Shown piece after piece: positions 35,735 through 44,989 of a stretch of 64,000 nt of DNA (positions are counted from its first letter, which is position 1; every line of letters begins with the position of its first letter). The DNA comes from Acinetobacter terrae. Lineage in GTDB: Bacteria > Pseudomonadota > Gammaproteobacteria > Pseudomonadales > Moraxellaceae. Location of the stretch: positions 62,001 through 126,000 of the forward strand of contig NZ_JABERI010000026.1 in assembly GCF_013004375.1 (NCBI RefSeq), read 5' to 3'. Position numbers and translations under genes: made by a program. The notes under the pieces were generated by a model that was not told the DNA's origin, did not search any database, and was given only the letters and a program-made list of their open reading frames with translations.

Positions 35735-37400
35735 GATCCTTTCCCTTTAAAATACGAATTAAGCCTTGTGTAGAAGCATCTAATTTCGATAAATCTGTTT
35801 GTTCACCATTTAAAATCGGCAACAGCTGATCGGCAATTTGCTTGCCCTTTTCAACGCCCCATTGATCAAATGGGTTGATATTCCAGAGTACAGACTGCAC
35901 GAATACTTTGTGCTCATACATCGCAATCAGCATGCCTAAACTATATGGATTGAGCTCTTGCATCAAAATGGTCGAGCTTGGCTGATTACCGCTATATTGC
36001 TTGTAGGCAGGCAGGTCCTTCAACTCCTGCTCATTTAAGGCCTGGTTACCAAATGCCAGTAAACGTGATTGTGCCAAGCAGTTTGATAATGCCAAATAAT
36101 GTTGTTCAATCAACGCATCTGCATTGTCGACATAGGTAAACTGATTGCCGTTATAACGATTCACTGGGGCAATAAAATCACTACTTACAGATTGAGTTCC
36201 CTGATGCAGCAGTTGATAAAATGCATGTTGTGCATTTGGTCCTACTTCACCCCAAACAATTGGACAAGTATCCCATTCGACTTTCTCGCCATTACGTTGA
36301 ATCGACTTGCCATTTGACTCCATTTCCAGCTGTTGTAAATAAGATGCGAAGTATTTTAAACGGCCATCATAAGGCAATACTGCATGGGTTTGGATATCGA
36401 GAAAATTATTATTCCAGGCACCCAACAGTCCCATGAGCACAGGAATATTTTTTTCAAGCGGTGCAGTCTGGAAATGTTGATCTATTGCATAAGCGCCTGC
36501 CAGCAATTGCTTAAATCCATTTACACCTACGGTTAAGGCAATAGGCAGACCAATACATGACCAGAGTGAATAGCGACCACCGACCCAATCCCAAAGCAAG
36601 AATTGATTTTCAGGCGCAATTCCCCATTCGGTCATTTTTTCAGGTTTTGTCGAAACGCCAATAAAATGGTGCTTGAGGACCTGATTATGTTCGCCCAATG
36701 CTTTTTCCAGCCACAAACGCGCGGTTTGTGCATTGGATAATGTATCAATCGTGCTAAACGACTTTGATGAAATAATGAACAAGGTGGTTTCAGGGCGAAG
36801 TTTATGCAACAAGTCTGAAAGTTGGCTACCATCAATGGTCGATACAAAATGCGTATTTAGTGGTTTTTGTGTGGCTTTTTTAAAGTCAGATAAGGCATGA
36901 CTGACCATCATCGGTCCAAGATCCGACCCCCCGACTCCAATATTGACCAGATCCTGAATGACTTCACCCGTTGCACCGCGACATTGACCCTCATGAATTT
37001 TATTGACCAGATCAAACATCCGCTCTAACTGTTCATGGACCTGACCTGCAATTTCAGGATGTTCGACATCCTGCCGAGGCAAGCGTAATGCCCAATGCAT
37101 GGCTGCACGCTGTTCTGTATAGTTAATTTCTTCAGACGAAAATAAGCGTTTAATCCACGATGTCAGGTCTTGTGCATGTGCCCACTGAACTAATGCCTTA
37201 ATTACTTTCTGGTCGACCCGATGTTTACTAAAATCATAAACAATCGGCTCTAAAGCCACAGAAAAATGCTGAAATCGGTCCGTATCTTGTGCAAATAGTT
37301 CAATTAGATGTTTAGATTCAAATTCATTTTTTAATGTATTTAACTGAGTAATGACTGAACTTAAATCCTCTACAGGATAAGGATGAATCTGCCCGATCAT
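35727..37400 (-). CDS. pgi: glucose-6-phosphate isomerase
   Basis: A 557-residue phosphoglucose isomerase with the family signatures [52 protein letters not shown] and [15 protein letters not shown]. It connects fructose-6-phosphate with glucose-6-phosphate and so supplies both GlmS and the capsule precursors. It shares its first base with the ugd stop and overlaps galE, forming a tight galU-ugd-pgi-galE operon. A relic of its last 30 or so codons is at about 63697-63803. Confidence 0.97.
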   Translation of the reverse strand: MIGQIHPYPVEDLSSVITQLNTLKNEFESKHLIELFAQDTDRFQHFSVALEPIVYDFSKHRVDQKVIKALVQWAHAQDLTSWIKRLFSSEEINYTEQRAAMHWALRLPRQDVEHPEIAGQVHEQLERMFDLVNKIHEGQCRGATGEVIQDLVNIGVGGSDLGPMMVSHALSDFKKATQKPLNTHFVSTIDGSQLSDLLHKLRPETTLFIISSKSFSTIDTLSNAQTARLWLEKALGEHNQVLKHHFIGVSTKPEKMTEWGIAPENQFLLWDWVGGRYSLWSCIGLPIALTVGVNGFKQLLAGAYAIDQHFQTAPLEKNIPVLMGLLGAWNNNFLDIQTHAVLPYDGRLKYFASYLQQLEMESNGKSIQRNGEKVEWDTCPIVWGEVGPNAQHAFYQLLHQGTQSVSSDFIAPVNRYNGNQFTYVDNADALIEQHYLALSNCLAQSRLLAFGNQALNEQELKDLPAYKQYSGNQPSSTILMQELNPYSLGMLIAMYEHKVFVQSVLWNINPFDQWGVEKGKQIADQLLPILNGEQTDLSKLDASTQGLIRILKGKDHV

Positions 37401-38656
37401 TATCGTCCTACTCCCATATAAGCGAAGCCTTGAGCTTTCACATAACTTGGGTCATAAATATTACGACCATCTAAAATTAAAGGATGCTGCATGGTTTGAA
37501 GCAGTTTCTTGTAATCTGGACTCCAGTATTGCTTCCACGCAGTCAGTAAACACAACGCATGGCTGTCTTTTACAGCTTCATATTGATCTGTACAATAAAT
37601 CAGGTCTTCACGATGACCATATATTTTTTCAATTTCAGCGAGGGCTTGAGGATCATGTAATTTAACCTTAACCCCTTGTGCCCATAAGGCATTCAGCATG
37701 ACATGAACAGGCGATTGTTGAATACGAGAGGTGTTTTCCTTAAAGGCAGCCCCCCAAATGGCGACGGTTTTCCCGTTCAAGTCACCATGAAAATAGTTCC
37801 ATAATTTTCTAAATAAAAGTTCTTTTTGCTGTTGGTTAATTTCCCAAACTTGAGCCAGCAACTGACTTTTAACCCCCGTACCAGAAACCGTATTGGCCAA
37901 AGTCATAATATCGTGTGAGAAATTTTCCCCACCAAAGCCGGCACTCGGATACAAATAAGAAGCGCCAATACGACTATCTGCAGCCATACCCTGACGGACA
38001 TGCTCAATATCAATACCTAGTTTTTCTGCAACTACAGCCAAGTCATTAATATAGCTAATGCGCGTTGCTAACATGCCTGAAATACTCAGCTTGGTAAACT
38101 CAGCATCTAAAACAGGCATAAACAGATACTGTTGCTGGCGGGGAAATAAGGGACGTAACAATTCCCGGACTTTGTTTTGAACTTCAGATTGCGTACAGCC
38201 GACAATCAGCTGCTCGGCTTGCGTCATACTGGGTAGTGCATTACCTTCCTGAATCATATCAGGTAAATACACCCACTCATCTTGAGCAAGAATATGTTGA
38301 AAATTTTCAGTACTATGTAGCCCCAAAGTTGAAGCATTGATCATCAATTTGGGATGAATAATTGGCCGTTGTTTTAGCTCGTTTAGAAGTTCGATGCCTT
38401 GGGCTTCTTCAGCAGGGCTTAAACTAAAAAAATAAACATCGATATCTAAAGAAATTTCATTGAAGTTGCAGTATTGAAGAAATCCATTTTTTGCTTGTTT
38501 TTCCAATAAATGCTTAACTGCTTCATCTTGTGCATAGGCTTGTTCTGATGATGATTTTTTTAATACATCACACCAATAAACATGATGTCCACACTCTGCC
38601 AATAAAGCTGTCATTACACCTGCATAAAGGGTTTGTCCAAATACCGCAACTTTCAT
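37400..38656 (-). CDS. ugd: UDP-glucose 6-dehydrogenase
   Basis: A 418-residue UDP-sugar dehydrogenase that makes UDP-glucuronic acid. It has the atypical N-terminus [25 protein letters not shown] in two parts (Rossmann dinucleotide site), seen in Acinetobacter Ugd. Also visible are [32 protein letters not shown] (in place of the usual cysteine-containing G-G-x-C-F) and [19 protein letters not shown]. The standard active-site cysteine position reads glutamate-asparagine, so activity deserves a check. It lies between galU and pgi in the conserved module. Confidence 0.88.
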   Translation of the reverse strand: MKVAVFGQTLYAGVMTALLAECGHHVYWCDVLKKSSSEQAYAQDEAVKHLLEKQAKNGFLQYCNFNEISLDIDVYFFSLSPAEEAQGIELLNELKQRPIIHPKLMINASTLGLHSTENFQHILAQDEWVYLPDMIQEGNALPSMTQAEQLIVGCTQSEVQNKVRELLRPLFPRQQQYLFMPVLDAEFTKLSISGMLATRISYINDLAVVAEKLGIDIEHVRQGMAADSRIGASYLYPSAGFGGENFSHDIMTLANTVSGTGVKSQLLAQVWEINQQQKELLFRKLWNYFHGDLNGKTVAIWGAAFKENTSRIQQSPVHVMLNALWAQGVKVKLHDPQALAEIEKIYGHREDLIYCTDQYEAVKDSHALCLLTAWKQYWSPDYKKLLQTMQHPLILDGRNIYDPSYVKAQGFAYMGVGR

Positions 38657-38686
38657 AGAAGCTCCTAGCTTTATAATTTTATAGTT

Positions 38687-39562
38687 TTATAGTTTTAATT
38701 CTTTGATTAACCCTTTAAATGTATCACCTAATTGAGGATGATCAATACCATAATGAAGCACTGCTTTTAAATAACCAATTTTGCTCCCACAATCGAAGGT
38801 TTGACCTTTCATACGATAGGCTTCAACAGTTTCTGTTTCCTGAAGCAGGGCAATAGCATCGGTCAGTTGAATTTCATTACCAGCACCTTTTGGTGTATTT
38901 TCAAGTAATTTCATAATTTTTGCAGGCAAAACATAGCGACCAACCACTGAAAGATTGGATGGTGCTGTACCTATTGCAGGCTTTTCAACAATACCCTGCA
39001 TCACGATACTTTCACCTTCATTCGGTGAATGCTTAACGTCAACAATTCCATATTGATCCACCAGACGATCAGGAACCGCTTCCACCATAATTTGCGATGC
39101 TTGAGTGTCATTAAAACGCTGAATCATCAGGCTTAAGTCATTTGGAGTATCAGAATCTTTCACCAACACATCTGGAAGCAATACAGCAAAGTCATCTTCA
39201 CCAATCACTGCTTTAGCGCAAAGAACAGCATGCCCTAAACCCAGCGGTTGAGGTTGACGAACACTAATCACACTGACATGCAGTGGTAAAATTTCAGTAA
39301 TTTCTTTGAGCAAATCAAATTTCTTTTTATTTTCTAATATGGTTTCAAGTTCAAAGTTACGATCAAAATAATTTTCAATGGAAGCTTTTGAAGAATGCGT
39401 CACCAGAATAATTTGTTCAATCCCTGCCGCAACTGCCTCGCGGACTACATATTCAATTGCAGGACGGTCAACAACCGTAACCATTTCTTTGGGAATCGAC
39501 TTACTTGCGGGTAAAAAACGTGTGCCTAATCCAGCAACAGGGAGAATCGCTTTTTTGATCAT
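38687..39562 (-). CDS. galU: UTP-glucose-1-phosphate uridylyltransferase
   Basis: A 291-residue nucleotidyltransferase: IKKAILPVAGLGTRFLPASK at the N-terminus with the G-x-G-T-R nucleotide site, MVTVVDRPAIEYVVREAVAAG, GLGHAVLCAK and GIVEKPAIGTAPSNL. It makes UDP-glucose for Ugd and GalE. Three consecutive ATG codons (39568, 39565, 39562) precede IKKA; AGGT is best spaced for the last, so I start there. A second galU 3' end is visible at the right edge of the window. Confidence 0.96.
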   Translation of the reverse strand: MIKKAILPVAGLGTRFLPASKSIPKEMVTVVDRPAIEYVVREAVAAGIEQIILVTHSSKASIENYFDRNFELETILENKKKFDLLKEITEILPLHVSVISVRQPQPLGLGHAVLCAKAVIGEDDFAVLLPDVLVKDSDTPNDLSLMIQRFNDTQASQIMVEAVPDRLVDQYGIVDVKHSPNEGESIVMQGIVEKPAIGTAPSNLSVVGRYVLPAKIMKLLENTPKGAGNEIQLTDAIALLQETETVEAYRMKGQTFDCGSKIGYLKAVLHYGIDHPQLGDTFKGLIKELKL

Positions 39563-39577
39563 CATCATACCTAAATA

Positions 39578-41452
39578 TTAATTTACTTTAATTTCTTTAC
39601 CACGTTGATAGCCATCAACATAATGTTCTAATTGCACTAATGCCCAATTTACATCATCTTCAACAGCGGTCAGCATATTGATTCTTTCAAAAATTTCAAT
39701 CAACTCGTTCAAAGGATAATGCTTTTCGAAGGATCTTAAAATACGAGTATGTTGTGTGATCTCGGTATCTTCATGATCAATCAGTAATTCTTCATACAGT
39801 TTTTCACCTGGACGTAAACCGGAATATTGAATTTCAATATCCCCATGCTTCGAATCTGATTCACGAACTGTCAATCCACTTAAGGAAATCATTTGTCGTG
39901 CAAGATCTTGAATACGGACAGGTTCACCCATATCCAATAAGAATACATCACCACCTTGTCCCAAAGCACCGGCCTGAATCACCAGCTGTGATGCTTCCGG
40001 AATAGTCATGAAGTATCGGGTTACATCGGGATGGGTCACAGTGATTGGACCACCTTTAGCAATTTGCTGCTTAAACAAAGGAACCACTGAGCCCGATGAA
40101 CCTAAAACATTACCAAAACGGACAATACTGACTTGGGTCTGGTTTTGTGCTTCAGCCATGGCTTGACAGTACAATTCTGCCATACGTTTTGAGGCGCCCA
40201 TCACGTTGGTCGGACGTACTGCTTTATCTGTTGAAATTAAAACAAAAGTTTCAACACCTTTTTTTACCGCAGCATTCAAGCTAAATGCAGTACCAATCGA
40301 ATTATTTTTTAACCCAGCAAGTGGATTACATTCAACTAAAGGTACATGCTTATATGCGGCAGCATGATAAATCGTTTGAACTTGATATTGTTCAATCACC
40401 CGTTCTAATTTTGCTTGATCCAGCACGGTTCCCAAAATAGGAATAATTTCAATATCGGTATTTAAATTCAGCTCTTTATCGATACCATATAAGGCAAATT
40501 CTGTAAGTTCATAAATCACTAATTTTTGAGGCTTATTTTTAATAATTTGTCGGCACAGTTCTGAACCAATTGAACCGCCCGCGCCAGTCACCATCACGAC
40601 TTTATTCAGGATATTTTTAGCCAATAATTCTTGAATAGGCGGGATGGGATCGCGGCCTAACAAATCAATGATATCTACTTCTTTGATGTCTGAAACGCGA
40701 ATTTCCCCATCCACCAATCGGGTCAAACCCGGGATTTCAGTAATTTTAAGATGTGCTGGCTCTAAAAACTTGAGTATTTCACTTTTGCGCACACGCCCCA
40801 CAGAAGGCAGTGCAATCAGTATTTCATCTACCTGTTGTTTTGCACATAAATTTAAAGCATGTGCAGGATGATAAACTTTTAATCCGCCAATCATTTGACT
40901 CGACAATGAAACATCATCATCAATAAAAAATACCGGTAAATGCTCATCGGATCTGTAGAGTGTGGCTGCCACCTGTTGACCGGCATATCCGGCACCATAA
41001 ATTGCAACACGTTTACGCGGAATATCGGACTGTAAATAAGACTTCACCACAGCTCGAATAATGCCGCGGCTTACCCAGATCCAGCTAAACATCAAGAAAC
41101 CAAACATCAAAGGAATCGATGTTGGAATAAAAGCATCAGTCCAATATGCCATTGCATATAGACCTACAACCGTTAAGGCAGTTGCAAGTGCTAATTTAGC
41201 AATGAATACCTCATTGAAGGTACGTACAATAAAAAGATAAACACCACAAACCAGTAATGAACAAACTGCCAAAACACTGACCCATAAAGAGCCAAAAGCC
41301 AAGTTTGGAACAACCTCTGCGCCGAGGTCAAACTGACGAATGGCATAACAAAGCCAGATAAGAACAGGAAAAACCAAAAAATCTAAAACGATTAAAAAGC
41401 TTTGTTTCTTATGTCTTGATGCTGTAGCGAATGGAACAATAATTGATTTCAC
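39578..41452 (-). CDS. gdr: UDP-GlcNAc 4,6-dehydratase, membrane type (Gdr/WbpM/CapD)
   Basis: A 624-residue enzyme with four N-terminal membrane helices (about 20-130), a first Rossmann-like part (RVAIYGAGYAGQQVAATLY) and a C-terminal dehydratase domain (VMVTGAGGSIGSELCRQI, YHAAAYKHVPLVE, ISTDKAVRPTNVMGASKRMAE). The S-T-D-K ... M-G-A-S-K set is typical of large WbpM-type dehydratases, which use M-x-x-x-K in place of Y-x-x-x-K. It produces the UDP-4-keto-6-deoxy-GlcNAc that the adjacent aminotransferase would aminate. It follows that gene across a hairpin. Confidence 0.93.
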   Translation of the reverse strand: MKSIIVPFATASRHKKQSFLIVLDFLVFPVLIWLCYAIRQFDLGAEVVPNLAFGSLWVSVLAVCSLLVCGVYLFIVRTFNEVFIAKLALATALTVVGLYAMAYWTDAFIPTSIPLMFGFLMFSWIWVSRGIIRAVVKSYLQSDIPRKRVAIYGAGYAGQQVAATLYRSDEHLPVFFIDDDVSLSSQMIGGLKVYHPAHALNLCAKQQVDEILIALPSVGRVRKSEILKFLEPAHLKITEIPGLTRLVDGEIRVSDIKEVDIIDLLGRDPIPPIQELLAKNILNKVVMVTGAGGSIGSELCRQIIKNKPQKLVIYELTEFALYGIDKELNLNTDIEIIPILGTVLDQAKLERVIEQYQVQTIYHAAAYKHVPLVECNPLAGLKNNSIGTAFSLNAAVKKGVETFVLISTDKAVRPTNVMGASKRMAELYCQAMAEAQNQTQVSIVRFGNVLGSSGSVVPLFKQQIAKGGPITVTHPDVTRYFMTIPEASQLVIQAGALGQGGDVFLLDMGEPVRIQDLARQMISLSGLTVRESDSKHGDIEIQYSGLRPGEKLYEELLIDHEDTEITQHTRILRSFEKHYPLNELIEIFERINMLTAVEDDVNWALVQLEHYVDGYQRGKEIKVN

Positions 41453-41543
41453 TGGAAAGGCTTCTTTTTCAATTCGATTATTTTATATAGATTAGATATC
41501 TCTTGATTTAATCTAGATCCCATGCATTTAATCCACCTATTTT

Positions 41544-41579
41544 ATAATGTGGAGCATATATTTTTACGCTCCACATTAT
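41544..41579. other. long perfect hairpin between aminotransferase gene and gdr
   Basis: A 12-base-pair perfect stem, ATAATGTGGAGC (41544-41555) with GCTCCACATTAT (41568-41579), loop of 12. On the minus strand it comes just after the aminotransferase stop, but no T-run follows, so it is not a standard terminator. It may stabilise mRNA ends, act as a processing site or attenuate transcription into gdr and the galU module. Confidence 0.6.
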
Positions 41580-41590
41580 TCAATGCACTA

Positions 41591-42760
41591 TTAAAGCTGG
41601 TTAATCACCTGCTGGATACCCGCTACAGTTTTATTCATGCTCTCTTGGCTTAAAGTAGGGTGAACTAAAAACATCAGACTGGTTTCACCTAATTTTTGCG
41701 CATTTTTCAAACGCTGTGCTGGTCGCCAAGGTGTATCATCAAAAGCAAGCTCTAAATAAACTTCTGAACATGAACCACTAAAGCAAGGCACGCCTAAAGC
41801 TGCAATTTCATTCATTATGCGGTCACGTGACCAGCCTTCAGGCAGCTTTTCAGTATTGACCTGTACATAGCATTTATAGGCTGCATGTACATAATCTGCG
41901 GATGGACGATACACAGTAAAATATGGACTGCTTTCAAATACCGCTAAAACTTTTTCCATATTTTCTGTACGTTTTTTTGTCCATTCAACCATTTTTGTCA
42001 GCTGAATACGCCCAATCACCGCCTGCATTTCCATCATGCGCCAGTTGGTACCAAATGAATCGTGCAACCAACGGAACCCCGGTGGATGTTGTTTGTTATA
42101 GATGCTATCAAAATTTTTACCATGGTCTTTATAGGACCACATTTTTTTCCAAAGCGACTCATCATTAGTGGTGACCATGCCACCTTCACCGCCAGTGCTC
42201 ATGATCTTGTCTTGGCAGAATGACCAAGCAGCAATATGACCAATGGAGCCGGCAGATTTACCTTTGTACATTGCGCCATGTGCTTGAGCACAGTCTTCAA
42301 TCACATATAAGCCTTTCTCTTCAGCCAATTGCATGATCGGATCCATGTCACACATCCAACCGGCTAAATGCACACAAATGATGGCTTTGGTATTTGGTGT
42401 GAGTACTGCTTCAATGGTGCGACGTGAAATATTTTGGGAGTCAAGTTCCACATCGGCAAATACTGGATTTGCACCTGCTGTGACAATTGAACTGGCAGAA
42501 GCTAAAAAAGTACGGGAAGTGACAATCACATCATCCTCTGCTCCGATGCCTAATGCTTTAAGTGCAACATCTAAAGCAACCGTACCGTTGGCAAGTGCTA
42601 CTGCATATTGAGTTCCCGCAAACTGGGCAAATTCTTTTTCAAACTCACGGCATTCCTGTCCGGTCCAGTAGTTGACTTTATTGGACAATAATACATGGGA
42701 AACCGCATCAGCTTCTTCCTGGGTAAAACTTGGCCATGGTTCAAATGCAGTGTTTAACAT
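41591..42760 (-). CDS. DegT/DnrJ/EryC1-family sugar 4-aminotransferase
   Basis: A 389-residue PLP enzyme: FEPWPSFTQEEADAVSHVL, QYAVALANGTVALDVAL, VIEDCAQAHGAMYKGKSAG, and WSFCQDKIMSTGGEGGM with the PLP-binding lysine. It should transfer an amino group to the 4-keto sugar made by Gdr, giving UDP-QuiNAc4N (or its C4 epimer). In other Acinetobacter K loci the partner of gdr for this step is QhbA; I cannot tell by eye whether this is QhbA itself. The next genes upstream in the operon are a HAD and an ATP-grasp gene rather than an obvious N-acetyltransferase. Confidence 0.88.
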   Translation of the reverse strand: MLNTAFEPWPSFTQEEADAVSHVLLSNKVNYWTGQECREFEKEFAQFAGTQYAVALANGTVALDVALKALGIGAEDDVIVTSRTFLASASSIVTAGANPVFADVELDSQNISRRTIEAVLTPNTKAIICVHLAGWMCDMDPIMQLAEEKGLYVIEDCAQAHGAMYKGKSAGSIGHIAAWSFCQDKIMSTGGEGGMVTTNDESLWKKMWSYKDHGKNFDSIYNKQHPPGFRWLHDSFGTNWRMMEMQAVIGRIQLTKMVEWTKKRTENMEKVLAVFESSPYFTVYRPSADYVHAAYKCYVQVNTEKLPEGWSRDRIMNEIAALGVPCFSGSCSEVYLELAFDDTPWRPAQRLKNAQKLGETSLMFLVHPTLSQESMNKTVAGIQQVINQL

Positions 42761-42772
42761 TTATAACTAATC

Positions 42773-43438
42773 CTATTTGATCTTATTGCTATCTATTGAT
42801 AAGAAGTTTCTAATTTCTTGCCAAGAGTTTAAGCAATGATCAGCTTGATACTCCTCAGCAATTGAAAAATTCTGTTTATGAATGTTTTGTCCTTGGTCTT
42901 TCAAACAAATAGTTGTCCAACCTAAGCATTTTGCGGTCACAAAATCTTTTTTTAAGTTATCGCCCACATAGATATACTGTTCACACTGTAAATCGCGCAT
43001 TACTTTTTCATAATTAGCTGTAGATGGCTTTTCTGAACCAATTTCCTCAGAAATTACTATACTACTTAAAAGATCAGTCAATCCTAATGCTTGTAATTTG
43101 TTACGCTGAGTTTCTGAACGCCCATCAGTAATGACTGCATACTTATATTCTGTAGCTAAATGATTTAACGTCTCTGCAACATCCTGAAATAATGTAATAT
43201 CTGGCTTATGGAAACGATACCAATCTAGTAATTTTGCCTTATCTAGTTGATATACTCTGGAAATGTTTTCAAAAACATTTTCGCCAGCATAATATTCTGC
43301 CAGCATTTTAGCACTCAGTTGTTGTGGCTGAGCACTAATTTGTGCTGCAATAAAATGATATGCTGATTGCAAATACTTTATTTCAGCGTAAAGCGTGTCA
43401 TCTAAATCTAAAACTAAAGCCTTAACCTTGGTAGTCAT
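42773..43438 (-). CDS. HAD-superfamily hydrolase in K locus
   Basis: A 221-residue HAD phosphatase-like protein. Motif I is LVLDLDDTLYAE (nucleophile and acid/base aspartates), motif II YAVITDGRS, motif III lysine in GSEKPS, and motif IV YVGDNLKKDF. The substrate is unknown. It overlaps the ATP-grasp gene by 17 bases and precedes the aminotransferase gene by 12, so all three are likely translated together and act on the same sugar. A dephosphorylation or quality-control step in N-acyl attachment is conceivable, but that is inference. Confidence 0.8.
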   Translation of the reverse strand: MTTKVKALVLDLDDTLYAEIKYLQSAYHFIAAQISAQPQQLSAKMLAEYYAGENVFENISRVYQLDKAKLLDWYRFHKPDITLFQDVAETLNHLATEYKYAVITDGRSETQRNKLQALGLTDLLSSIVISEEIGSEKPSTANYEKVMRDLQCEQYIYVGDNLKKDFVTAKCLGWTTICLKDQGQNIHKQNFSIAEEYQADHCLNSWQEIRNFLSIDSNKIK

Positions 43439-44387
43439 TTACCAAAACCTCAGCATCATAGCGTAGCATCAGCAATTTATCACTCCATGCTGCAAACTCT
43501 TCAATTTTTTGATTTAATAAATATTCTCTAATAGCCCATTGGCTATAGTTGGCACCAGCCAAATAACTGAGTGGATAACCCCCACCAAAACGTGGGTTAA
43601 TTTCAATCCCTAGAATTTTATCTTCAGTTTTATGCAAGAATACTTGAATTGTTAAACAACCACGTGCACCTGGTATATGTTTTAACTTCTGATTAAACTC
43701 AGTCACAATAATATTCTTTTTAGTCACGCCTTTATTGACTTCACCCGCACGAACAAAAATACGCTTACGTGGTACCACACATTTTAATTCAGAAGCTTGA
43801 TCATAGTAACAATCGACGGTGAACTCATCGTAATCCTCTGGCACAATGTATTCCATAAACATCAGTTTAGGATCAGCATAATGTTCAGGCTTAATGTCTT
43901 CTGTGCTATGTGCAGTGAAAATACCTTTGCTTAAACTGCCGTCATAAGGTTTGACAAATACAGGGAACTGTAAACTGTCTAAATCATATTGCTGAGGAAT
44001 ACAAATTCCATGATTTTCAAAAAACTGATTAATTTGACGTTTATCACGGCATTGCTGCACTAGTTCAGTGTCGCTCACCAATAAGTGAATACCTTGTTTC
44101 TTAAAATATTCAATATTTTCACTTAAAACTAACAACTCTGTATCAATCGTTGGCACGACTAATTTAATCTGATTATTCAAGCAAATATGTAACAACTGAT
44201 CAATATATTCAGGACTTGTGACACGTGGTACAGTAAAGCTTTGATCAGAAACATGACATGCAGGGGCTAATACAGGGTTTAAATCAGTGGTAAAGACCTG
44301 ACCATTTTCAAAATATTTTTTCAGTTCTGTTTGGAAAGAACGTACTAATGAAACTCGTTGCCCTGCTGAAGTGATTAAAATATTCAT
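43422..44387 (-). CDS. ATP-grasp ligase, probable N-acyl attachment to a capsule sugar
   Basis: A 321-residue ATP-grasp protein of the carbamoyl-phosphate-synthase-like type. The N-terminus is a pre-ATP-grasp domain (MNILITSAGQRVSLVRSF); then FPVFVKPYDGSLSKGIF (ATP-binding lysine and glycine loop), LMFMEYIVPEDYDEFTVDCYYD, and the metal-binding end LGIEINPRFGGGYPLSYLAG. ATP-grasp enzymes join a carboxylate to an amine. Placed between the initiating transferase and a HAD/aminotransferase pair, it may acylate the 4-amino group of the QuiNAc4N-type sugar with an amino acid or hydroxy acid. The acyl group cannot be predicted. Confidence 0.82.
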   Translation of the reverse strand: MNILITSAGQRVSLVRSFQTELKKYFENGQVFTTDLNPVLAPACHVSDQSFTVPRVTSPEYIDQLLHICLNNQIKLVVPTIDTELLVLSENIEYFKKQGIHLLVSDTELVQQCRDKRQINQFFENHGICIPQQYDLDSLQFPVFVKPYDGSLSKGIFTAHSTEDIKPEHYADPKLMFMEYIVPEDYDEFTVDCYYDQASELKCVVPRKRIFVRAGEVNKGVTKKNIIVTEFNQKLKHIPGARGCLTIQVFLHKTEDKILGIEINPRFGGGYPLSYLAGANYSQWAIREYLLNQKIEEFAAWSDKLLMLRYDAEVLVNDYQG

Positions 44388-44389
44388 GT

Positions 44390-44989
44390 TTATTTTTTCG
44401 CATTCCCTGTAAATTTTGGCATTGTCGCCTCACCTTCGGCACTGATATCATCTTTAGCAATAACTTTGTGCACTGTTTTTAGCATGATTTTAAAATCAAG
44501 TAGTGTCGACTGGTTCTCTACATACCAGGTATCCAGTTTAAACTTTTCTTCCCAGCTAATCGCATTACGTCCATTGACTTGTGCATGACCTGTCATACCA
44601 GGACGCACATTATGACGTTTGGCTTGTTCAGTATTATAAAGTGGCAAATATTCTGTCAATAATGGACGGGGGCCAACAATACTCATATCCCCTTTAACCA
44701 CATTCCAGAGCTCTGGCATCTCATCCAGACTGGTTGAACGCAGCATTTTACCAAATGGCGTTAGGCGTTCACTGTCTGGTAATGGATTACCTTGTGTATC
44801 CACAGCATCTTTCATGGTACGAAACTTAATCATTTCAAATGGCTTGCCATGCAAACCCGGACGTACTTGGCGGAATAATACAGGCGAGCCTAAATTCTTT
44901 TTAACTTTACGTGCGACAATAAAATAAAGTGGAGAAAGCAGAATGAGGGCTATTGAAGCGATAATAATATCAAGTAAACGTTTTAACAT
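44390..44989 (-). CDS. initiating phosphoglycosyl transferase (PglC/ItrB-like)
   Basis: A 199-residue bacterial sugar transferase of the short, monotopic type. It starts MLKRLLDIIIASIALILLSP (membrane helix), then VLFRQVRPGLHGKPFEMIKF-RTM, SLDEMPELWNVVKGDMSIVG-PRP with the catalytic D-E pair, and HNVRPGMTGHAQVNGR. Such enzymes move sugar-1-phosphate to undecaprenyl phosphate and so choose the first sugar of the K unit. The small PglC-like form usually pairs with 4-amino-6-deoxy HexNAc sugars, which agrees with gdr and the aminotransferase here. It overlaps the transferase gene before it by 7 bases. Confidence 0.92.
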   Translation of the reverse strand: MLKRLLDIIIASIALILLSPLYFIVARKVKKNLGSPVLFRQVRPGLHGKPFEMIKFRTMKDAVDTQGNPLPDSERLTPFGKMLRSTSLDEMPELWNVVKGDMSIVGPRPLLTEYLPLYNTEQAKRHNVRPGMTGHAQVNGRNAISWEEKFKLDTWYVENQSTLLDFKIMLKTVHKVIAKDDISAEGEATMPKFTGNAKK

